This document shows, in pieces, positions 1 to 5,341 of a DNA stretch of 5,341 nt; the stretch's first letter is position 1, and every line of letters starts with the position of its first letter. Made by a program: the position numbers and the translations under genes. The notes under the pieces are model-generated. The model had not been told where the DNA came from. It made no database searches and saw only the letters and a program-made list of their open reading frames with translations. The stretch is from Anaerolineales bacterium (GTDB taxonomy: Bacteria; Chloroflexota; Anaerolineae; Anaerolineales; UBA4823): positions 1 to 5,341 of the forward strand of contig JADYYC010000482.1 of NCBI GenBank assembly GCA_020853835.1, in the 5' to 3' direction.

Positions 1-561
1 CGCTTCGAGGGCCGTGGCTGTGCAGACTTCGACGTCGAGGCCGATTGGGTAGGTGCGGCCCCAGGGGGGCGGCAGGCGGTTGGCGGAGAAATCGTAAGCG
101 GGCTGCCAGGGGCTGGCGCTTGCGGGCCGCGTTTCGTCTGAAAGCCCCGTGGATAGCGGCTGGTCTTGCGGGGCTGTGAGGCCGTAAAAGGCTTCGACGG
201 TGCGGTCGATCACCTGAGGGTCGATGAGCGGGCAGTCGGCTGTGACGCGCACGATCACCTCGGCTTTGAACTGGCGGGCAGCCTGGCAGTAACGGTCGAG
301 CACGTCGGGCAGGCTGCCGCGATAGCAAGGATAACCGCGCCCCTCGCACAGCTCGGCGATGGCGTCGTCGTCCGGTTGATCGGTGGTGGCCACGACCACT
401 TGATCGACCGCGCCCGCCAGCCGGGTGCGCTCATAGACGCGCGCCAGCATAGGCTGTCCGGCGATGTCAAGCAGCACCTTGCCGGGCAGGCGCTGCGAGC
501 CCATGCGGGCCTGAATGATCGCGACGGTGCGCGGCTTCTCGTGACGGTCCAATTCGTTCAA
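1..561 (-). CDS. spsF: SpsF/NeuA-type cytidylyltransferase (3' end cut by window edge)
   Basis: This gene encodes the first 187 residues of a nucleotidyltransferase of the acylneuraminate cytidylyltransferase family, SpsF branch. The family transfers CMP from CTP to a 2-keto-3-deoxy acid sugar in the cytoplasm. The N-terminal nucleotide-binding loop IIQARMGSQRLPGK lies at residues 15-28, followed by VVVATTDQPDDD (55-66), a CYRGS..DVLDRY segment (79-91), the acidic metal-site motif TADCPLIDP (107-115), and YPIGLDVEV (171-179). Family members are usually about 240-260 residues, so roughly a quarter is missing off the left edge. The start is inferred: TTG at 559-561 shares two bases with the TGA stop of the glycosyltransferase gene. 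The first ATG (502-504) would remove the first strand and half of the nucleotide loop. A second TTG at 550-552 is also possible. A proline-rich stretch at residues 127-156 looks like an insertion. The natural sugar substrate cannot be read from the sequence; a nonulosonic acid is inferred from the neighbouring neuB-type gene. Confidence 0.86.
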   Translation of the reverse strand, partial: MNELDRHEKPRTVAIIQARMGSQRLPGKVLLDIAGQPMLARVYERTRLAGAVDQVVVATTDQPDDDAIAELCEGRGYPCYRGSLPDVLDRYCQAARQFKAEVIVRVTADCPLIDPQVIDRTVEAFYGLTAPQDQPLSTGLSDETRPASASPWQPAYDFSANRLPPPWGRTYPIGLDVEVCTATALEA

Positions 562-1691
562 CGTGAGTTCTCTGCGATCTCGAATGCGCGCAAGAGGTGG
601 GGGAAGTTCTTTCGCCAGTCGGCGCGCGTTTCGGCGACCTTGCGCGCCGCGCGGCCCATCTCGGGCAGGCGTTGGCGCTGCTCAAAGGCGTGCAGAAGGG
701 CTTTCCGCAGGGCTTCGACGTCCCCATCGGGGAAGAGCCAGCCGTTGACCCCCTCCTGAACCCATTCGCGGTTGCCCGGGATGTCCGACACGATCGCCGG
801 CTTGCCGCAGGCCATGGCTTCCAGCAGTGAGATCGAGCTGCCGTCGCTGTGAGAGGCGGAAATATACACATCGGACTGGCGGTAGAAGCGCGGCAGGTCA
901 TGGTATCCAACCCAGCCGGGGAAGAGCACGCGATGGCTTCCGTCAGCTGCATCCTCAGGAGCGGAAGGCAGGCGGCTGCTGCTGGAGAGGACCCGGTGCA
1001 TCTCTCTGGCCTGAGATCCGTTGCCAAGCATGATCAGGCGTAGCTCGGGGCGCTGCGCCGCGGCCATTGCGAAGGCCCGGGCGATCAGCTCCACGCCGTA
1101 AACCGGCTCCCAGGCGCGGGTTGAGAGCAGCGTGAAAGGCGTCTCCGGCACAGCGGCAGCCCGGCCGTCCCCAGGCGAAAAATGGTCCAGATCGACCCCC
1201 CAGGGAAAGGCCACGATGCGCTCCGCGGGCATGCCATGAGCGACGGCCAGGCTGCGGATGGTCTCGCAATCGCCAACCATCGCGGCGCTGTGTTTGAGGG
1301 TATAGCGCGTCGCCCACTCCCACAGGGCGTTCCGCCTGGCGTCGATCAGCAGGTCGTAACCCCAGGACATGCTCACGAGCGGGCGGAACCCGCTCAAGGC
1401 GACCAGAAAAGCGGTGCGCTGGAGCGGACCGGCCAGGATCAGGTCGGGATTGACGGCGCGGATGACGCGCTCGAGATCGAGCAGCAGCCGAGGGCCATCC
1501 CGCAGCCGCGCCGCGGATACGCCGCCGCGCCAGTTGAGGATTTCGATCTGCGGCGGCAGCGCCCGGTCTTCGAGCGGTTTGGAACGTCCTTCGAGGCACA
1601 GAAAAAAGGTTTTGTGTTCCGTCTGAGCCAGGGCGGACAGGAAACGGTGATCGTGCGGGGTGTACTCGCGCGAAAAATAGATCAGGCGCAT
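558..1691 (-). CDS. GT4-family glycosyltransferase
   Basis: This 377-residue protein has the two Rossmann domains of a GT-B retaining glycosyltransferase, with no signal peptide or membrane segment, so it should act on the cytoplasmic side. The N-terminal acceptor domain covers about residues 1-165. The linker FPWGVDLDHFSP (162-173) and the strand after it, LLSTRAWEPVYGV (188-200), are typical of GT4 enzymes. The C-terminal donor domain carries LFPGWV (256-261), DVYISASHSDGSS (274-286), and LLEAMACGKPAIVSDIPGN (289-307). The usual E-x7-E donor motif appears as D283-x7-E291, a variant I recall from other GT4 proteins. Residues 235-252 form a serine- and acid-rich loop. The ATG starts 9 bases after the neuB-type stop and has no strong ribosome binding site, which suggests translational coupling. 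Donor and acceptor are unknown. GT4 enzymes commonly use nucleotide-diphosphate sugars, so it may not be the enzyme that transfers the CMP-sugar. Confidence 0.92.
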   Translation of the reverse strand: MRLIYFSREYTPHDHRFLSALAQTEHKTFFLCLEGRSKPLEDRALPPQIEILNWRGGVSAARLRDGPRLLLDLERVIRAVNPDLILAGPLQRTAFLVALSGFRPLVSMSWGYDLLIDARRNALWEWATRYTLKHSAAMVGDCETIRSLAVAHGMPAERIVAFPWGVDLDHFSPGDGRAAAVPETPFTLLSTRAWEPVYGVELIARAFAMAAAQRPELRLIMLGNGSQAREMHRVLSSSSRLPSAPEDAADGSHRVLFPGWVGYHDLPRFYRQSDVYISASHSDGSSISLLEAMACGKPAIVSDIPGNREWVQEGVNGWLFPDGDVEALRKALLHAFEQRQRLPEMGRAARKVAETRADWRKNFPHLLRAFEIAENSR

Positions 1692-1700
1692 TCCGGGGCG

Positions 1701-2765
1701 TTATCCCAAATCCGTCCAGCGCAGCTCTTTGCCGCAGGGCAGGTCTCGGATGGCGGTTGTGCCGATCACGGCCTGGATCTCGCTTGGTTTTATTGCGCCG
1801 GGCGTAGCAGGCCGCAGGACGTCGATCATCTCGCGCGTGAAGACCTCTCCAGCGCGCACATCGCGAGCGGTTCGCAGACAGCGCCGCTGAACGATGGCGG
1901 TCTCGCTTTCGTTTCCGGCGATAAATTTGTCGGGCGAGCCCAGGGCGCGCTCGAGCAGCCGGGTTTCCTCGACCATGCGGGCCCAGTTAGCGGGGTTCAT
2001 GGCGAATTTGTGATCCGGACCCTCGCGTTCGTTGCTGTCGGTGAAGTGGCGTTCGATCACGCGGGCGCCCAGCGCGACCGCCCCCAGCACCGGGGCGAAG
2101 GCGTGGGTGTGGTCGGATAACCCCAGGATCACCTCCGGGAACATGGCCGCATAGGTTTTGAGCACGTTCAGGTGGAGATGGTCGTAGTTGTCGGGACTGG
2201 CGGTGTAATTGGTGTTGCACTGCATCAGCACAAGCTGGGGGTTGATCTTGAGGATGGCGTGCACGGCGCGCTGGACCTCGCCAATGCTGGAGGCGCCGGT
2301 TGCGACAAAAAAGGGCTTGCCTTTGCGGGCCATGCGTTCCAGCGCCTCGATCCAGTCGATCTCGCCCGAGCCGGCCTTGTACATCTCGACATACGGGTCG
2401 AGCATGTCGATAGACTCGAAATCGTAGGGGGAGGAGAAATAATCGATCCCGGCCTGGCGGCACTCATCTTTCAGGGTCAGGGTCCACTCAAAGGGGATGG
2501 AAGCCTGGGCATAGACCTCGACGACCGATTTTTCCCAGGCGGCCTGGTGGGAGAGCTGCCCGCCCAGGTTGCGAAACCCGTAGTCCGAGACGATCTTGGG
2601 CGCGCGGAAGTTCTGAAACTTGGCCGCGTCTGCCCCCGCTTCTTTGGCAAGGCGGATGAGCATCCTGGCCCGCTCCAGGTCGCCGTCGTGGTTGGCCGCG
2701 ATGTCGGCGATAAAATAGGTCGGGTGGTCAGGGCCGATCAGGCGCTTGCCAATCTGTATCTCCAT
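1701..2765 (-). CDS. neuB: NeuB-family nonulosonic acid synthase
   Basis: This 354-residue protein has the full length and order of the NeuB family: a TIM-barrel PEP-condensing domain (about 1-285) and a C-terminal antifreeze-like SAF domain (about 293-354). The family condenses phosphoenolpyruvate with an N-acetylated hexose or 2,4-diamino-hexose to give sialic, pseudaminic or legionaminic acid. Visible motifs are IADIAANHDGDL (19-30), AGADAAKFQ (43-51, with K49), FSSPYD (110-115), MYKAGSGE (128-135, with K130), ATGASS (155-160), GLSDHT (215-220, with H219) and IERHFT (237-242, with H240). The two histidines match the metal-binding pair of known NeuB enzymes. An aspartate (D21) stands where most relatives have glutamate in the AEI..NH motif. 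The ATG is preceded by GGAGA at a 6-base spacing. The gene begins 14 bases after the SDR stop. Substrate choice between sialic-, pseudaminic- and legionaminic-type sugars is not decided by the sequence; the nearby pseB-type gene favours a 2,6-dideoxy substrate. The symbol denotes the family only. Confidence 0.93.
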   Translation of the reverse strand: MEIQIGKRLIGPDHPTYFIADIAANHDGDLERARMLIRLAKEAGADAAKFQNFRAPKIVSDYGFRNLGGQLSHQAAWEKSVVEVYAQASIPFEWTLTLKDECRQAGIDYFSSPYDFESIDMLDPYVEMYKAGSGEIDWIEALERMARKGKPFFVATGASSIGEVQRAVHAILKINPQLVLMQCNTNYTASPDNYDHLHLNVLKTYAAMFPEVILGLSDHTHAFAPVLGAVALGARVIERHFTDSNEREGPDHKFAMNPANWARMVEETRLLERALGSPDKFIAGNESETAIVQRRCLRTARDVRAGEVFTREMIDVLRPATPGAIKPSEIQAVIGTTAIRDLPCGKELRWTDLG

Positions 2766-2771
2766 GTCTGT

Positions 2772-2776
2772 TCTCC
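2772..2776 (-). promoter_or_regulatory. Ribosome binding site of the neuB-type gene
   Basis: GGAGA on the minus strand lies 6 bases before the ATG at 2763-2765. It sits in the 14-base gap after the SDR gene and supports the chosen start. Confidence 0.65.
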
Positions 2777-2779
2777 GTT

Positions 2780-3709
2780 TTATTTTTCGAGGACCATCTG
2801 GGTCAGCCGTTGTGGATAACCCTGTTGATAAAGCGTGTAGAAATGCGCCAACCCTGTGGACAAACCTGGCAGGGGGTGGCCCAAATCACGGCTCAGCTTC
2901 TCGGTGCGCAGGGTCAGGTTTGGAGAGCGGGCGGCTGCCAGCCCCGAATCGCGGACGGAGGTGGGTATGACCAGCCCTTCGTCGAAGCCGAAGAGCCGCG
3001 CGATGCGGCAGCCGAACTCATATTTGCTGATGCACTCGCTCCCCACGGCGTGATACAGCCCGCTCAACCCCATCTCAAGCATTTCAAGGAACAGCCGCCC
3101 CAGGTCGTTGGCAAGCATCGGGCAAAAATACACATCTGTAAAGCCCATGCAGGTCTTTCCCGCGCTCAAATGGTTGAAGAAGAACTCCGCCAGGCTGCGC
3201 TGGCGAGAGGCGCTCCAGCCAAACAGGTTGACGCGAGCGATGAGCGCCCCCGCATTTTCTTCCGTCACCGCCGCTTCGCCGGCGAGCTTGGTGCGGGCAT
3301 AGACGCTGAGCGGGTTTGGCTGGTCGCTCTCACTATATTCGCCGCGCAGCCCGTCGAACACCGCATCGGTGGAGACGTGCAGCAGGCGCGCTCCGCCCCT
3401 GGCGACATCGCGAGCCAGCAATCGGGGGACTTCGCTATTTATTTGGCGCGCCTGCTCGGGGTCTTTCTCGCAGGCGTCGATGACGGCCTGTGCGGCGCAG
3501 TGGATCACCCACTCGGGTTGGGTTTGATCCAGCAGGCGCTGCACTGCCCCGGGAGCCAGCAAGTCGGCCTGGATGGTCTCGAAGCCCCCCGGGTCGAGCC
3601 GGTGATGGTTCGCCTGGCCGGTGACCAGGTGGTTCGGGGCGGCTTCGAGGGCCGTGTTGAGGCCAAGCAGACCGCTGGCTCCTGTGATCAGGATGCGGCG
3701 TTTCCGCAC
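2780..3709 (-). CDS. RmlD-like NAD(P)-dependent sugar-nucleotide reductase (SDR)
   Basis: This 309-residue protein belongs to the extended short-chain dehydrogenase/reductase family and most resembles dTDP-4-dehydrorhamnose reductase (RmlD/RfbD), which reduces a 4-keto sugar nucleotide. The cofactor loop GASGLLG is at residues 10-16, the CAA segment that follows the fourth strand at 71-73, the RmlD-like STDAVFDG at 113-120, and the catalytic YxxxK as Y137 and K141 in YARTKLAGE. The C-terminal RSPNLTLRTEKL (261-272) matches the substrate-domain signature of the family. The start is GTG at 3707-3709, supported by GGAGGG 6 bases upstream; no ATG lies nearby in frame. No other dTDP-rhamnose gene is present in the window. 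The 4-keto sugar made by the preceding PseB-type dehydratase is therefore a plausible substrate. This placement recalls the WbvB/WbvR type of 2-acetamido-2,6-dideoxy-L-hexose synthesis, but the assignment is inference. A true TDP-rhamnose reductase, with partner genes elsewhere, remains possible. Confidence 0.88.
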   Translation of the reverse strand: MRKRRILITGASGLLGLNTALEAAPNHLVTGQANHHRLDPGGFETIQADLLAPGAVQRLLDQTQPEWVIHCAAQAVIDACEKDPEQARQINSEVPRLLARDVARGGARLLHVSTDAVFDGLRGEYSESDQPNPLSVYARTKLAGEAAVTEENAGALIARVNLFGWSASRQRSLAEFFFNHLSAGKTCMGFTDVYFCPMLANDLGRLFLEMLEMGLSGLYHAVGSECISKYEFGCRIARLFGFDEGLVIPTSVRDSGLAAARSPNLTLRTEKLSRDLGHPLPGLSTGLAHFYTLYQQGYPQRLTQMVLEK

Positions 3710-3715
3710 GTCCTG

Positions 3716-3721
3716 CCCTCC
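3716..3721 (-). promoter_or_regulatory. Strong ribosome binding site that decides a GTG start
   Basis: GGAGGG on the minus strand lies 6 bases before the GTG at 3707-3709. It is the best Shine-Dalgarno match in the window and justifies the GTG start of the SDR gene. It lies in the 36-base gap after the pseB-type stop, the longest gap in the window. Confidence 0.75.
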
Positions 3722-3745
3722 AGGAGGAAGAAATTTAAGGTCCGA

Positions 3746-4747
3746 TCAAAAATCAGACACGCCGTCCGCTTCGAACGGCGCGACGTACTCGCGAATCTGG
3801 TCTACGGTCAGCCATTGCGGGTTGGTCTCGCTGGCGTAACGGTAACCGTCGGGAAGGGGGACGCCCTTGTCCTGCCAGGCATAACCAAACCAGAGGGCTG
3901 AAGAGGGCTGGACGACGAACATGTCTTCCAGCTCGATGGTGCTGCGGGCTTCGTCATCGTTGATGAGCACCTCGTGCAGTTTTTCACCCGCCCGGATGCC
4001 GATCACGTCCAACTCGGCCTGTGGGGCGATCACGCGCGCCAGGTCCACGATGCGGGTAGAAGGGAGCTTGGGGACGAAGACCTCCCCGCCGAGCATTTGT
4101 TCGGTGCAGCGGATCACGAAGCGCACCCCTTGTTCGAGCGTGAGCCAGAAACGGGTCATGCGCTCGTCGGTGATAGTGAGTTTGCCGTTGAGGCGCTGCT
4201 TGATGAAGATCGGGATCACGCTGCCGCGGCTGCCGACCACGTTGCCATAGCGCACGCAGCTAAAGCGCGTGGTTGTGCCGGCGGCATAGGCGTTGCTCTG
4301 GACGAAGAGCTTCTCGGCGGCGAGCTTGGTGGCGCCATACAGGTTGACGGGGTTGACGGCCTTATCCGTGCTGAGCGCCATCACTTTCTCGACCCCTGCG
4401 TCCAGGGCTGCCTCGATCACGTTGCTGCTGCCCAGGATGTTGGTCTTGATGGCCTCCATGGGGTTATACTCGCAAGCCGGCACCTGTTTGAGCGCCGCCG
4501 AATGGATCACAATGTCCACGCCGTGCATGGCGCGCCGCAGGCGGTCCCGGTCGCGCACGTCGCCGATGAAATAGCGCAGGTTGGGGCCTGTAAAGCCCGC
4601 CACGCGCATCTCGTGCTGCTTGAGCTCGTCGCGGCTGAAGACGATTAACTTGGCGGGCGTGTGTTCAGCCAGCAGTATCTCGATGAATTTCTTGCCGAAG
4701 GAGCCGGTCCCGCCGGTCACCAGGACAACTTTTTTATTCCAGTCCAT
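3746..4747 (-). CDS. pseB: PseB-type UDP-N-acetylglucosamine 4,6-dehydratase
   Basis: This 333-residue SDR-family protein matches PseB/FlaA1 closely in length and motifs. PseB removes water from UDP-GlcNAc and inverts C5, giving UDP-2-acetamido-2,6-dideoxy-L-arabino-hexos-4-ulose, the first step toward pseudaminic acid. It is a soluble cytoplasmic enzyme, lacking the membrane domain of large CapD/PglF-type dehydratases. The NAD(P)-binding loop TGGTGSFG is at 11-18, FSRDELKQHEM at 37-47, YFIGDVRD at 59-66, and AALKQVPACEYNPMEAIKTN at 84-103. The catalytic STDKAVNPVNLYGATK (126-141) holds T127, D128, K129, Y137 and K141. RYGNVVGSRGSV (166-177), TDERMTRFW (193-201) and GIRAGEKLHE (250-259) follow. 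The tyrosine separates it from CapE/WbjB-type enzymes, which as I recall have methionine there. The ATG at 4745-4747 overlaps the end of the methyltransferase gene by 14 bases. An upstream TTG at 4772-4774 would add nine residues not usual for the family. The final product depends on later enzymes that are not all visible here. Confidence 0.93.
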   Translation of the reverse strand: MDWNKKVVLVTGGTGSFGKKFIEILLAEHTPAKLIVFSRDELKQHEMRVAGFTGPNLRYFIGDVRDRDRLRRAMHGVDIVIHSAALKQVPACEYNPMEAIKTNILGSSNVIEAALDAGVEKVMALSTDKAVNPVNLYGATKLAAEKLFVQSNAYAAGTTTRFSCVRYGNVVGSRGSVIPIFIKQRLNGKLTITDERMTRFWLTLEQGVRFVIRCTEQMLGGEVFVPKLPSTRIVDLARVIAPQAELDVIGIRAGEKLHEVLINDDEARSTIELEDMFVVQPSSALWFGYAWQDKGVPLPDGYRYASETNPQWLTVDQIREYVAPFEADGVSDF

Positions 4748-5341
4748 TATCTTTGCCAGCCTTTTCGATAACAATCAATGCATATTTGCCTTTTTCGCCA
4801 AAGTATTCGGGGTAGCGTTCTTCCAGCCGGTAGAGCAGCCGCAGCCAGAGGCGCCCGCCCAGCCAGGGGTGGATCAGGGCGCGCATGAAACGCACCGTCA
4901 CGCTGCGCCACACCAGGATGCGGACCGGCATCCACGCGCCGACCTCGCTGCGAACCCATTGGGCGTCGTGTTTGTTGGTAAAGGTGCCTTTGGGGCCGCT
5001 GCCGCCCGGCCGGCGGCGTTTTTTCTTTGGGCGTTCGTCGTTCGTCTCTTCCAGCTCGTCGATCTCGTCATAACCGCGCAGGCGGTAGAAGAGATGGCGC
5101 AGCGTGTAGGCGAAGCGCACCAGCGGCTCGAAAGCGTTCATCATTTGCGATTTGGACCAGCCGTTGACCACCACCGCGGTGCAGCCGCGGGCCAGCACGC
5201 GCTGGAGCTCCTGGAACGCCGCCAGGTGTTCATCCTCGGGCAGGTGGTGGATGGTGTGGAGCGAGACCACGCCCTCGAACGCGTCCGGCGCGAACGGCAG
5301 GTTGGCGATATCCGCCACCACGTACAGCCCCTTGTCCCCCA
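4734..5341 (-). CDS. Class I SAM-dependent methyltransferase (5' end cut by window edge)
   Basis: About 201 C-terminal residues are present; the N-terminus, including the expected SAM-binding glycine loop, lies beyond the right edge. The frame opens at the edge with GDKGLYVVADIANLPF, the characteristic strand plus D-x3-LPF motif of Methyltransf_11-type enzymes. It continues with a FEGVVSLHTIHHL segment and a LQRVLARGCTAVVVNGW segment, where family members usually have RVLKPGG and a strand. An atypical C-terminal half follows. It has a very charged stretch with acidic DEIDELEET next to basic PKKKRRRP (codons at 5007-5030), then an aromatic- and arginine-rich tail rich in W, L and Y. The fold assignment is secure but the substrate is not. 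Since its stop overlaps the start of the pseB-type gene by 14 bases, co-translation and a role in the same glycan pathway (O- or N-methylation of a sugar or lipid carrier) are reasonable guesses. Confidence 0.85.
   Translation of the reverse strand, partial: GDKGLYVVADIANLPFAPDAFEGVVSLHTIHHLPEDEHLAAFQELQRVLARGCTAVVVNGWSKSQMMNAFEPLVRFAYTLRHLFYRLRGYDEIDELEETNDERPKKKRRRPGGSGPKGTFTNKHDAQWVRSEVGAWMPVRILVWRSVTVRFMRALIHPWLGGRLWLRLLYRLEERYPEYFGEKGKYALIVIEKAGKDNGLE

Noticed and set aside
2..16. Fifteen-base sequence GCTTCGAGGGCCGTG, repeated at 3642-3656
   Set aside because: Both copies are in coding frame and spell the same common residues (T-A-L-E-A). There is no extension beyond this and no third copy, so it is probably coincidence of codon use.
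467..1027. Minus-strand open frames at 467-1027, 955-1599, 1987-2463 and 255-470
   Set aside because: They are shifted-frame shadows of the glycosyltransferase, NeuB-type and SpsF-type genes, with skewed composition (rich in A, R, P and S) and no recognisable domain.
558..1691. Loss of the first glutamate in the GT4 E-x7-E motif as a sign of an inactive enzyme
   Set aside because: An aspartate takes its place (D283), and SDGSS/SDGTS wording of this kind is, as I recall, common in GT4 proteins; the rest of the donor site is intact.
3717..3727. Palindrome CCTCCAGGAGG in the gap between the pseB-type and SDR genes, considered as a terminator or operator
   Set aside because: The arms are only five bases around a single base, so no hairpin can form, and no T-run follows. 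It is explained by the Shine-Dalgarno sequence of the SDR gene.
2810..3901. Plus-strand open frame of 363 codons, with others at 1182-2120, 3974-4648 and 166-759
   Set aside because: They lie antisense to well-recognised genes, show no family motifs, and one spans parts of two real genes and their gap. Long antisense frames are expected in GC-rich coding DNA.
1..5341. Search for promoters, terminators, tRNA genes, CRISPR arrays, insertion sequences and inverted repeats
   Set aside because: Coding sequence covers all but 59 bases, and the three gaps are 9, 14 and 36 bases long. No repeat array, transposase-like protein or stem-loop with a T-run was seen by eye.

Overview
The window is a densely packed stretch of a single operon-like gene train. 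All six real genes lie on the minus strand and are therefore read from right to left. No gap between genes exceeds 36 bases, two junctions overlap, and no RNA gene, mobile element, CRISPR array, promoter or terminator is visible. Base composition is GC-rich. The wording of several proteins resembles surface-polysaccharide loci of Chloroflexota (Anaerolineae-like bacteria). This taxonomic guess rests on recalled sequence resemblance only and is of low to moderate confidence.

Reading in transcription order, the genes are: (1) the C-terminal two thirds of a class I SAM-dependent methyltransferase, cut by the right edge (4734-5341); (2) a PseB-type UDP-N-acetylglucosamine 4,6-dehydratase (3746-4747); (3) an RmlD-like short-chain dehydrogenase/reductase with a GTG start (2780-3709); (4) a NeuB-family nonulosonic acid synthase with a C-terminal SAF domain (1701-2765); (5) a GT4 glycosyltransferase (558-1691); (6) an SpsF/NeuA-type cytidylyltransferase with a TTG start that overlaps the preceding stop codon and runs off the left edge (1-561).

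Together these look like part of a pathway that makes and uses a nonulosonic acid (a sialic-, pseudaminic- or legionaminic-acid-like nine-carbon sugar). PseB would open the route from UDP-GlcNAc, the NeuB-type enzyme would condense a six-carbon sugar with phosphoenolpyruvate, the SpsF-type enzyme would activate the product as a CMP-sugar, and the GT4 enzyme and methyltransferase would help assemble or decorate a surface glycan. The aminotransferase, N-acetyltransferase and UDP-sugar hydrolase needed between PseB and NeuB are not in the window and may lie beyond its edges. The least explained member is the RmlD-like reductase placed between PseB and NeuB. It may define a side branch (for example a 2-acetamido-2,6-dideoxy-L-hexose) or a modified nonulosonate. 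I found no clear sign of an entirely new system; the novelty, if any, lies in this gene combination.
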